A stretch of DNA of 64,000 bases, taken from NCBI GenBank assembly GCA_963978895.1, contig CAXBUH010000089.1:48501-112500 (forward strand). The letters are read 5' to 3'. Every line of letters starts with the position of its first letter. Position 1 is the first letter of the stretch. Positions 21,120-31,565 of this stretch are shown here, piece by piece. The stretch comes from Erpobdella octoculata (taxonomy: Eukaryota; Annelida; Clitellata; Hirudinida; Erpobdellidae). Under the pieces are notes generated by a model. That model did not search any database. It had not been told where the DNA came from and saw nothing but the letters and a program-made list of their open reading frames with translations. A program made the position numbers and the translations under genes.

Positions 21120-22550
21120 CTTTACTCAACAACTTGCAGCAGCTCTAGATCGAACAAAAGTGTCTGAACGCAAGGCCGATTTTGTTTTAGCAGAAACTGT
21201 TAACAGTTTGAGTCAGAACCCTAATGAATTTGCTCTTAACAGAGGTTTAACTCGCCGAGACAGGGCAAAACACCGACTCCAGAGATCTGCAAACATTAGG
21301 CCAAGTTTCAAGGTATAACATTTCTCTTGTTGTTCATTGAGACAGCGAACTAATCCTTGATTCAACTGGAAAAGAGAAGGTTGATCGTTTGCTAATATTG
21401 GTCTCAGGAAAAGGAATTTCTCAGCTACTCACGGTTGCCAAGCTTCCAGCCGGAACAGGTGAAGCTCAGGCTTCTGCTGTTTTTGAAGCTATTGAAGACT
21501 GGGGCTTAGCCGATAGCATCCAAGCTATGTGTTTCGATACAACCAGATCAAATACCGGCCGGAACACTGATGCCTTTGTCCTCATAAAGCAGAAACTCGA
21601 AAAGGATCTTTTGTCACTGGCCTGCAGGCATCATATCATGGAAATAGATAATTGGTAAAGTGTTCAAAGTTTGTATAGGATCCAGCACATCTTTTTCCAT
21701 GGTTCCACTCTTTAAAATTTCTTAAGTTTATTGGGGATAGATTGTTACAGACAAGTATGAACCAGGAATTGCAGCTAATGACGTGGCAAATCTAGTGGGT
21801 GACATTAAGCATGTCCAAAGTTATTTATAGTTTAAAGATCTAGATTTTCAGGGTTTAATTTCAACTGACTCACGCAGAACTGAAAGGATTACGTGATGAT
21901 TCTTTGATTTGATTGATTTGATTGATTCACAGTACGTGTCTAGCTGAAAGCCTGGGTCTCTGCACCGGAAGCATTGAGGGCTCCTTACAATGACTTTCTG
22001 CTGCTTAAGTCACTACTTGAATATTCATCAATTTATTCAGCCATCTCAAAGTCAACATCACGCAAATTTTCCAATCACTTGTGGTTCTAATCCGAGGAAC
22101 TTGTTAGCTTGGCTTTTTTTGACAGCCCAATTAAAAAACTGATGGTAAGTGCCATGCAGAATAAAGAAGACCAAGATCAGAATCATTCCAAGAGAATCAC
22201 TGTTGCTCTTGATTCATTTAATGATAAAAACATGGAAGATTTCGTCACAGCACAGTCAATGACATCGTTTCGCACCAGGGAACTTCCAGATGGATTTCTT
22301 GCGGTTGATCCGGACTTGTGGTAAGACAGAGACAACTACAAGGAGGCTGCAGAAAAAGTGAAGAACTTAAAAGTTGTTAATGATCACGCTGAGCTTGGAG
22401 TGGCACTCATTCAGCTGAATCGCAGCTGCAACTCCTACTGTAAGTTGTGGAAGACCATCGCAAAAGGTACCCTTATAGCAGGAAACAGACTCTTTCAAGG
22501 CTACCAAAAGTCCATAAATTCTAGTCAGAAACTTAATAGTGAACATTGAA
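21120..22550 (+). pseudogene. Relic of a transposase-like multicopy gene
   Basis: Fragments in several frames belong to one broken ORF: LDRTKVSERKADFVLAET near 21150, RLLILVSGKGISQLLTVAK near 21385, AMCFDTTRSNTGRNT near 21525 and LSLACRHHIMEI near 21615. Later blocks are IKKLMVSAMQNKEDQ (22124) and ELPDGFLAVDPDLW (22281). The D-T-T-x-S-N-T-G then CRHH spacing resembles the RNase H-like fold and CxxH segment of hAT-type transposases. I remember very similar ORFs as multicopy genes in arthropods and other animals, but cannot name the family. A comparable relic lies at 55640-56880. It carries many stops. Confidence 0.5.
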
Positions 22551-22784
22551 AAAAGATTATTCATTATTATTGTTTTCACATATATTTACTGCCTTTTTAG
22601 AATAAATTACGATATACTCGTAATTTTTCAAATTTTCATATTTTTTTTTAATTTTTGAGGTACCTGAGCTATACCTAAATACAAAAATTTTTTTCTAAAA
22701 AAATTTACAAAGTGTTTTTATGCCAAAAAAACAGATTAGTGGGGTAAGACTTTCAAAAATAAAAACTTTTTTTTATAAGCTCTA
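22551..22784. other. AT-rich spacer
   Basis: Long T and A runs and no coding signal. Confidence 0.4.
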
Positions 22785-22807
22785 CTCTAATATATATATA
22801 TATATAT

Positions 22808-22904
<97 letters not shown>

Positions 22905-23038
22905 TTTTATGCATTGCTACACCATTCATCCAATTGTAATGAAATATTCACACAACCTTGAGAGTCAAGGGAAATCAAATATAGAGAAAAATTTTTTGAA
23001 ATCCGTCACAAAATGAGCAGAGCGGGTGAGTGAGCGGG

Positions 23039-23111
<73 letters not shown>

Positions 23112-23248
23112 CATATGTATGTGTGTATGTCTGTATGTGTATGTGCATGTATGTGTGTCTGTGTTTATGTATGTATGTATGTATGTATGTATGTATGTAT
23201 GTATGTATGTATGTATGTATGTATGTATGTATGTATGTATGTATGTAT
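22785..23248 (+). mobile_element. Helentron-like element, 5' half, with TA and TATG expansions
   Basis: TCTAATATATA opens the copy and a TA array runs to 22901. Then comes the family core (TTTTATGCATTGCTACACC, CACAACCTTGAGAGTCAAGG, GTGAGTGAGCGGGAACTATA), a second TA array (23041-23108) and TATG repeats (23161-23248). The copy is interrupted by a TIR element at 23249 and resumes at 24614. The same core occurs at 26490-26640. Confidence 0.7.
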
Positions 23249-24613
23249 TAGGGATGTCACTGGTAGTACTTTTTGGAGTTTTCGGGTTCGGGTTCGGGTT
23301 CGGGTTTGTGAAACTAGAGTTTTCGGGTTCGAGTTCGGGTTCGGGTTTGTGAAACTAGAGTTTTTGGGTTCGGGTTTGTAAAACTCGAGTTTTCGGGTTC
23401 GGGTTCGGGTTCGGGTTTGTGAAACTCAGGTTTTCGGGTTCGGGTTCGGGTTTGTAGTTATCCAAACACCGCGTTCGGGTTCGGGTTCGGGTACTGGCTT
23501 ATGATTTCAGATTCCTGGATTGATTTTAAATTTACCTAGTGTATATACATATACAAACGAGAGCGATCAATTCATCCAAGTCCATTGGACATTACACGTA
23601 TTGAATAAACTCTAACAAGTTATTTTTTTAGCTTTCCAAATAATGTGATTTCTTTGGCCGAAGGAGGCTTAATTATTTTAGTTCGTTCGTGGCTCGGTCC
23701 GGCCAGATAATCAGGCGGATTAGTGGTCTAGCTTACACACTCACCAATAAAATGACCTATTTGTGTTATTTGTTACGCAAAGGTGATAATATAAAACTTG
23801 CATGGCTTACGATTAGTATAATACGTTACCTCTTAAATTATTGTAATTTAATAATTTTTGTCGCGGCTCGGTCCGGTCGGGTAATCAGGCGGATTAGTGT
23901 CCTGGCTTACACATTTGCCAATAAAATGACTGTGACGCATAGATCATTTATAGACTTTGCCAGTTGAAGTTTAGGATTTTGCAAGATTATCTTTATAACA
24001 AAGGGTCTTTGTTATATTAGAAAAACTTTGAGTATATGAATGAATAAATATAAGGTTATATAACTGAAGTAAAAAGTTTAGAGTCATGGCTATCCGCGAT
24101 TTCTTCGACCGAAGGAGGCTTAATTATTTTAGTTCGTTCGCGGCTCGGTCCGGCCTGATAATCAAACGGATTAGTGGTCTAGTTTACACAATCACTAATA
24201 AAATGACGTATTTGTGTTAATTGTTACGCAAAGGTGATAATACAAAACTTCTACGCTCGCGATTAGTATAATATGTTACGTCAACAAACTTGTATTTTAT
24301 TAATCTTTAAGACACAGCCTTTATAAAGATTTATTTGTTCACAACTCCGAGTTCGGGTATTAGGCTTATAAATTTTCGGGTTCGGGTTCGGGTATCAAGT
24401 TTTCACATTTTCGGGTTCGAGTTCGGGTTCGGGTATCAAGTTTTCTCATTTTCGGGTTCGGGTTCGGGTATCAAGTTTTCACATTTTTGGGTTCGGGTTC
24501 GGGTTCGGGTATCAAATTTTCACACTTTCGGGTTCGAGTTCGGGTTCGGGTATCAGAAAAAGACCGGGTAGTACCGAACTCGGGTTTGGGTTCGGGTACC
24601 CGTGACATCCCTA
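23249..24613. mobile_element. TTCGGG-rich TIR element inserted in a TATG array
   Basis: It begins TAGGGATGTCAC and ends GTGACATCCCTA, perfect 12-bp inverted ends. The flanks GTATGTAT and GTATGTGT are a likely 8-bp target duplication, though a TATG array makes this hard to prove. Both ends carry clusters of GGGTTCGGGTTCGGG. The middle (about 23650-24260) has three imperfect copies of a block containing GGCTCGGTCCGG, TCAGGCGGATTAGTG and CAATAAAATGAC. No transposase is present. The ends and target size suggest a hAT-type non-autonomous element. Confidence 0.7.
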
Positions 24614-24815
24614 GTATGTGTGTATGTATGTATGTATGTATGTAGAATCGGATCTAGGGGGGGGGGGAACTGAGAGCGAAAAAATGAGCGGGAAAGCGAC
24701 ACGGAACGGGTAACGACCTGGAGCGGGAGCGCAAGCGGGAAAGAAACCGGAGCGAAAAAGAAACGCATTAGGTAAACCTCTAAAAACATCGGGCAACGCC
24801 GGGTGCCCCCGCTAG
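24614..24815 (+). mobile_element. Helentron-like element, 3' half
   Basis: Resumption of the TATG run, then GAATCGGATCTAGG followed by a G run, purine-rich AGCGGGAAAGCGAC repeats and the 3' end GGGCAACGCCGGGTGCCCCC with GCTAGT. Together with 22785-23248 this is one element split by the TIR insertion. Confidence 0.7.
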
Positions 24816-24894
24816 TATATATATATATATATATATATTTAGGTTGACGAATTTTTTGCATAACACTTCTAAGCTGTGTTTTTTAACTACAAAA

Positions 24895-25001
<107 letters not shown>

Positions 25002-25104
25002 ACTTAATGAATTGAAATTTTATTTTAATTGTATTTTAATTCCTTTTAATTAGTTGTACCCTTTACCATTTAGTCACTGCATTTTATTTTTAAAAAAGTT
25101 AAAC

Positions 25105-25147
25105 GGCTCTGAAGATGGCAAAATATGCCGAAATAGATCTATAAGCC
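25105..25147 (+). ncRNA. Hammerhead-ribozyme-like motif upstream of a Penelope-like RT
   Basis: GGCT (25105-25108) can pair with AGCC (25144-25147) as stem I. CTGAAGA (25109-25115) and GAAA (25130-25133) match the two catalytic core strands. GGC/GCC (25117-25119, 25127-25129) form stem II, with T25116 left as an extra base. AUAG/CUAU forms a minimal stem III with a two-base loop, putting the predicted cleavage after A25143. Minimal hammerheads are known in terminal repeats of Penelope-like elements, and this one lies 10 bases before the RT ORF. The extra core base and very short stem III may weaken activity. Confidence 0.6.
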
Positions 25148-25156
25148 TATAAGATT

Positions 25157-26205
25157 ATGGAGTTTGTGTTTGATAATAAATTATTTTTAAACCGATTTAG
25201 ACTATTGGAAAAAATTAAAAATAAAATTGATTCAGCCAAGTGTGCCACTTTTTTCAATCGAGTTTGCTTAAAAGAACATATAGCGCCGAAGTATTCAAAA
25301 ACTACTACTTGCTCGATTTCAGCTACAAATCGAAATGCGAAAGTTGAAGATCTTCTACAATCTCAGATTGTGCAGAAAAACGAGAACTTAAAGAATTACA
25401 GGCAAGGTACGCTGAAGAAATGTCTACAACCACAGAAGACAACTTTGGTACAGACGTCCGTCCATAAATTCCTCCAACTTGTCAACGAACACTTTACGAA
25501 ATCCGAACGTGTGAAGGAAGTTAAAATTGTTAAAAAACTTTCTCGATTGTATGGAGGTCTGTTACTATTTAAAGAAAATTGTACTACATACGTTAATTTG
25601 TCCGATTATAAATTGTCTGACGATGAATGTGACTTTTTAATGCTCGGTTATAATTATCATTTACGTAAACCTTATGATCAATTACACAAACAAACCGGAC
25701 TTGAAATATTGTACAATGATATCTTAAATTTAGAAGCCAAAAATACAATTACTGTAAAGTCAACTTTGAAGCCTCTATTACTAGCTGAAGGTTATAAACA
25801 TCGATGCTCAAATTTTAAGTCTACCTTACCTAAGAAGTTATTGAATGCTGCCTCTCAACTACGTAAAAATACTCAGATAATTATCCGTAAAGCTGACAAT
25901 CACCTACGTACGTCAATTTAAATCGTGACAATTATTTTTCCAAACTCAATACAATTCTCTCTGACAGCTCTAAATTTCAAAAAGTGAATGCTGATCCTAC
26001 TGTTAAGATCAGATCTAAACTAAATAGGATCATTGCGACTCTTATTAAAAAGAAGATAACAATTTTTCTAAAATAATTGGTGACTATAAACCTGGTTATA
26101 TTTATGGTAATGTTAAAATACATAAGAAAGATAACTCATTAAGACCTATTATTTCACAATGTCCTGCTGCTACTTATAATGTTGCTAAAGAAAGGAGTTT
26201 GAAGT
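25157..26205 (+). pseudogene. Penelope-like element reverse transcriptase, N-terminal part
   Basis: A 254-codon open frame from 25157 covers the N-terminal region of a Penelope-like protein (NLSDYKLSDDECDFLMLGYN and a TGLEILYNDI segment). Near its end IIRKADN marks the start of the RT domain. After a lesion at about 25920 the RT reading continues in other frames: LNRDNYFSKLN, GDYKPGYIYGNVKIHKK and [18 protein letters not shown], the last two typical of Penelope RT (the G-x-x-K-x-H-K then R-P-I-x-S motif). The copy is cut at about 26205, before the catalytic YxDD and the GIY-YIG endonuclease, by sequence leading into a TA array. Penelope elements are retroelements distinct from LTR and LINE types. 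Confidence 0.82.
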
Positions 26206-26223
26206 CAAACACTATACCATGAA

Positions 26224-26403
<180 letters not shown>

Positions 26404-26428
26404 TACCAAATGTACACAAAACTTTTTA

Positions 26429-26706
26429 TCTATATATATAAAAATGAAGGTTTGTATATATGTATATATGTATATATGTATATATTCACTTCCTTTATGC
26501 ATTGCTACACCATTCATCCGATCGTAATGAAATTTTCACACAACCTTGAGAGTCAAGGGGAATCAATTATAAAGAAAAAAGTTTTGAAATCCGTTACAAA
26601 ATAAGCGGAGCGTAGCGGGTGAGCGAGCGGGAACTATATATATATGTATGTGCGTATGTATGTGTGTATGTATGTATGTGTATGTGCATGTATGTGTGTC
26701 TGTGTT

Positions 26707-26738
<32 letters not shown>

Positions 26739-27046
26739 TGTATGTATGTATGTATGTATGTATGTATGTATGTATGTATGTATGTATGTATGTATGTATG
26801 TATGTATGTATGTATGTATGTATGTATGTATGTATGTATGTATGTGTTTTTTACAATATTTCGGCACTAAATGCTCATTCAAAGTATGTATGTGTGCGTA
26901 TGTATCTAGGTATGTATGTATGTATGTATGTATGTATGTATGTATGTATGTATGTATGTATGTATGTATGTATGTATGTATGTATGTATGTATGTATGTA
27001 TGTATGTATGTATGTATGTATGTATGTATGTATGTATGTATGTATG

Positions 27047-27077
<31 letters not shown>

Positions 27078-27120
27078 GTATGTATGTATGTATGTATGTA
27101 TGTATGTATGTATGTAGAAT
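26429..27120 (+). mobile_element. Helentron-like element with long TATG expansion
   Basis: It starts TCTATATATATAAAAATG, followed by the family core TTTATGCATTGCTACACC, GAGAGTCAAGGGGAATC and GTGAGCGAGCGGGAACTATA. Then come two TATG arrays (about 26705-26845 and 26909-27115) split by a block with CAATATTTCGGCAC and CTCATTCAAAGTATG. The MYVCMYVC frames are artefacts. Confidence 0.72.
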
Positions 27121-27209
27121 CGGATCTAGGGGGGGGGGGGGGGGCAACTGAGAGCGAAAGAATGAGCGGGAAAGCGACAAGGAACGGATAACGACCAAGA
27201 GCGGGAGTG
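27116..27209 (+). mobile_element. Helentron-like G-run and purine-rich segment
   Basis: GAATCGGATCTAG, a run of about 17 G, then AGCGGGAAAGCGACAAGGAACGG-type sequence. It breaks off into a further TATG array instead of reaching a 3' terminus. Confidence 0.65.
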
Positions 27210-27737
27210 TGTATGTATCTATGTATGTATGTATGTATGTATGTGTGTATGTATGTATGTATGTATGTATGTATGTATGTATGTATGTATGTATGTGTGT
27301 ATGTATCTATGTATGTGTGTATGTATCTATGTATCTATGTATGTATGTATGTATGTATGTATGTATGTATGTATGTATGTATGTATGTATGTATGTATGT
27401 ATGTATGTATGTATGTATGTATGTATGTTTTTATGTATGTTTGTATGTATGTATGTATGTATGTATGTATGTATGTATGTATGTATGTATGTATGTATGT
27501 ATGTATGTATGTATGTATGTATGTATGTATGTATGTATGTATGTATGTATGTATGTATGTATGTATGTATGTATGTATGTATGTATGTATGTATGTATGT
27601 ATGTATGTATGTATGTATGTATGTATGTATGTATGTATGTATGTATGTATGTATGTATGTATGTATGTATGTATGTATGTATGTATGTATGTATGTATGT
27701 ATGTATGTATGTATGTATGTATGTATGTATGTATGTA
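27210..27737 (+). repeat. (TATG)n microsatellite
   Basis: About 530 bp of TATG with scattered TATC and TGTG variants in the first third and one TTTT interruption near 27427. Confidence 0.96.
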
Positions 27738-27812
27738 TATAAAATCGGATCTAGGGGGGGAACTGAGAGCGAAAAAATGAGCGGGAAAGCGACAGGGAAC
27801 GCATCGCTAGAT
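27738..27812 (+). mobile_element. Helentron-like segment, truncated
   Basis: A second AATCGGATCTAGG, G run and GCGGGAAAGCGACAGGGAACG block. The sequence then changes to unrelated DNA at about 27803, so the 3' terminus is lost. Confidence 0.6.
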
Positions 27813-27959
27813 GGCAGGAATTAGTTCGTTTGACAACCGGCCACAAAGCTCTGGCGATCGATATTTTGCATCTAAATTCGAGTTTGCAATATCGTTTATA
27901 ATCTAAGCCTGTAATTTGCTTAGAGGCAAATGAAAGAATTTTTTTTAATTTATTTTTTA

Positions 27960-28580
27960 TCTTTACTTGTTCCAATGTTCATTAAACTTTATGCTTGCTT
28001 TGACAATTGCAGCTCTAGTCCCATGAGGTACTACAGGTAGTGTTTGACAAAAATGTCCACCAATAAGCAATGTTTTGCGACCAAATGGTTTCAAACTTTT
28101 CATTATCTCTTTTAATAGCTTTCAATGCTGTGCTTGGCACCAACGTAGACTCATCCCAGATTATAATTTTAGATTTTCTTATAACCAGTGCATCTAAATT
28201 ATTTAATCGCATGGAAGATGTTGAAGTATCTAACAATGGTACGGGTAGTTTGAAATGAGAATGTTAAGTTCTTCCACCTGGTAGTAAATTTGCAGTAATT
28301 GCTGTAATTGCAACTGGTAATGCGATTTCCTCATCACTGCGCACTGAATTCAATAAGATCTTGTAGAAATATGTTTTCTTACAATCACCAAGTTTTTCAG
28401 GAAAGAAACATCTTTCAAGAAAGCCTTCATTTTGCATAACATTCATAAGTTTTTGAAAAGCAGTTAAATATTTAATCCTGCAATTAGATTTATAGTATTT
28501 TGTTGCTCAACAGCTGGATCAAACAATTTTTGTTGTATATATGTTGCATCATTGTAAAATTGAAGTTTCCGCAGTTTTTA
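27960..28580 (-). pseudogene. Helitron Pif1-like helicase relic (N-terminal motifs)
   Basis: On the minus strand, frame 28446-28264 reads KTYFYKILLNSVR and TAITANLLPGGRT, the region just after a Walker A motif in Helitron helicases. Frame 28236-28015 reads LVIRKSKIIIWDEST, a Walker B-like D-E, followed by FETIWSQNIAYWWTF. A stop separates the two and the sequence ends near 27960. The helicase unwinds DNA during rolling-circle transposition. The Rep nuclease domain is not visible. Confidence 0.7.
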
Positions 28581-28586
28581 CCATGC

Positions 28587-28680
28587 AATCTATATTATAG
28601 TAGCCCTCGTTACTCACTCACTCACTGATTACGTTACGCTTACGCCATTAGTCGTATAGGTAAACAATAAACAAAATCGC
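28587..28680 (+). mobile_element. Helentron-like 5' end with unexpanded TCAC repeat
   Basis: ATCTATATTATAGTAGCCC is followed by only a few TCAC units and then ordinary sequence. It is the short counterpart of the array at 2352-3351. Confidence 0.6.
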
Positions 28681-29200
28681 TCCGGAAAAAAATTATTAAA
28701 AATAAAAAAGAATAGGAACGAAAGTTAAGGTACGTGTGACTGCGACTTCGCAGGTAAAACGAATTCGAATAAGTTTAATTAATAATAAAGAAAAACGATT
28801 TAGTACAACTTAGGTATTGGAATTCCAAGCGTGGCTAAAAATAGCATCGGCGATGTGCCGAACGACGATATCGATGTGCACGTTAGAGAGCTACTAAAAT
28901 TATTTAACGAATTGTTAAGCCGGTAGGGGCAAATTTAATTAAAAACTTATTATATTAATACTAAACTATTACGTACGGCTCTAGCAACTAAAAGTGCATT
29001 CGGGTGTCGGCTCTTAACCCATAGACACGAGTAAACAAACTTCCGAAAATTATTGTTCTCAAACTCTAAACGAAACGGACGGATATATAAAGTTTGATCA
29101 ACGATTTCCATTTATACTGTTTCCTATAAAAAAGTATCTGAAATTGAAAATAATCATCTTCTTGCATTTTGAAGTCAAAACATGGCAGATTTTTTTCAGG
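28681..29200. other. Unassigned
   Basis: No coding or repeat structure recognised. It probably contains the interior of the element beginning at 28587. Confidence 0.3.
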
Positions 29201-29209
29201 AGAACTGCT

Positions 29210-31170
29210 GTACAATACTGTTAAAATGGCAGCGATTGTTACTCGCTATGTTCCACTAATGACTGATGAACAAAGAATCATTTATGGCTGCATTATACTG
29301 TCAATATTGGAATGACAAGGTGGATTCTTTTTTGTGTGTGGATGTGGGACTGGAAAAACATTTTTCATTTCTGTTCACTCCATGCGTTGTAGCCAAAACC
29401 CTTAGTAATCTAAAGAGTTCCTGCTGTGCTGGCCCAGACGGTCTACCTAACCTACTTCTCAAACAATGTGCACACGGCTTGCAACTCCACTGTGTCATGT
29501 CTTTGACATGTCTCTCAAAAATAATAAATTGCCCAAGGAATGGAAAAAGGCCTACATTTTGCCTATCCACCAAAAAGGTCCTACTTGCCATCCGGCCAAC
29601 TACAGACCCATCTCCATTACCTCATCTTGCTGTCGTGCAATTGAGAAGATTATAAATGAGGATGTTTTTTCCAATCTTCATTTTTATGGCCTTGTCAGCC
29701 CGCATCAACATGGGTTTTTACATTCCAAATCTATTTGCACTACTTTATTGGAGTGTGTTCACGATTGGTCGGTAGCACTACAGAATCGCCAAAGAACGGA
29801 TATTATCTACTTCGACTTCTGGAAAGCTGTTGACTCCATCTCCCATTAGCGGCAATTTGCTTGCTTGGCTAATAGACTTTTTATCTGATCGTGCGCAACA
29901 CGTCCAGTACCGAGTAGCGCTTTCCGGATCATTGAAAGTTTCAAGTGGTGTTTCTCAGGGCAGCGTTTTAGAACCAGTCCTTTTCCTCATTTACGTTAAT
30001 GATGCACTGGGCAATATCAACAATGAATCTGTTTATGTGAAGCTTTTTGCTGATGATGTCAAATTTTACTCATGCTCCAGCTCGGCTACCACCGATCTAC
30101 AAAAGGCTACAACTGAACTAACTTCTTAGAGCACGAAATAGCAACTAAACCTGGCACTTGATAAATTTGTTGTGTATTCTGTCTGTCGGGATGGGGGTGC
30201 GACTGGTCTCGTGCCCCGATACTCTATCGGGAACCACCAACTGGATATTGTGGGGCAGATGAGGGACCTGGGAGTGTATATCGATAGTAACATTAACTTC
30301 AAAGATCCCACCAACAACATAATTCATTTTGCATCTATACGTTCACGCCTTATCCACAGGTCTTTTGCATCCAAAGTTTGACATGTGCTGATTAAAGCTT
30401 TCTGCGTTTACGTTTGGCCACTATTGGAATACTGCTCTCGCGTGTGGAACCCTCATCACAAATCCCTGATAGATGGAATTGAGCGGGCCCAGAAACGCTT
30501 TACCAAGGCAATCTCTTTGCTCAGACATGAACCTTACTTAACACGTCTTGGAATACTCAAACTCCACACTCTAGAGCACAGAAGACTCCTGTTGGACCTC
30601 TGTTTGTGCTACAAAATACTACATGGAATCGTGAACACTGACTTAGCTCAGCGCTTCCGCCCTTTAAAATATCCATTAACCAGGGGTCATTGCTATAAAC
30701 TGCGAGCCAACTTGTTCTCTGTTGATGTTACCAAATATTTTTTCTCAAATCGCATTGTTGCTGCCTGGAGCTCCCTACCTGAACATGTTGTGTCATCGAG
30801 TACCTTTTCGAAATTCAAATGTCTTGTCGCTCAAGTTGACTTAACTCGTTTTTTGTCTGTCATTGAAACTGTGCAAAAATGATTATTCTCCTGTTTTTGA
30901 TGGTGATGATGATGTCTGATGATGATAGTGATGATGATGATGGTGGTGTTGTTGATGATAATTCATCTGTTTTGCCTGTTTGTGATGTCGTTGCTCCCCG
31001 CTTTTATTGTGGGTTTAAACTTTGAACAAAAACCATTAATTTGCGTCTTCTTTTTTCATTTTTGATTTTGTTTTCTGTTTCGAATTACTCTTCTTTTTTG
31101 TTTATATTGCCATTCAAATGGTGTAAATGGTCGTTGACCCTGCCATTTATGAACGTTATAAATAAATAAA
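29210..31170 (+). pseudogene. CR1/Jockey-like non-LTR retrotransposon, 5'-truncated RT
   Basis: Reverse transcriptase pieces appear in order in three frames. SSCCAGPDGLPN lies near 29420, KLPKEWKKAYILPIHQKG and NYRPISITSSCC at 29530-29620, IIYFDFWKAVDSISH near 29800-29850 (the usual D-x-x-K-A-F-D is damaged) and SGVSQGSVLEPVLFLIYVND at about 29945-30005. LFADDVKF near 30045 holds the catalytic Asp pair. A thumb and C-terminal frame follows (30385-30882; PLLEYCSRVWNPHHK). Endonuclease is absent, as in a 5'-truncated LINE copy. A 3' region with AATAAATAAAA ends near 31170. Dead copy. Confidence 0.83.
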
Positions 31171-31288
31171 ATTTCTCTAATTTTCACCGAATTACGATCA
31201 AACAATGGCATAGCTTTGCATCGTCTAGCATTGCAGCGATTTTATTGGATGGAGGCAGAACAACTCATTCAGCACTGAAGCTGCCACT
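31171..31288. other. Spacer before the ATT array
   Basis: Short non-coding sequence linking the CR1-like copy to the trinucleotide array. Confidence 0.4.

Positions 31289-31565
<277 letters not shown>

Noticed and set aside
23270..24600. GGGTTCGGG arrays as telomeric or subtelomeric repeat
   Set aside because: The unit is TTCGGG, not a known animal telomere repeat, and the arrays lie inside a 1.37-kb element with inverted ends.
26619..27824. Cys/Tyr/Met-rich frames (MYVC repeats) as possible cysteine-rich peptides; likewise at 44.8, 49.4 and 63.6 kb
   Set aside because: They are translations of TATG or CATA repeats.
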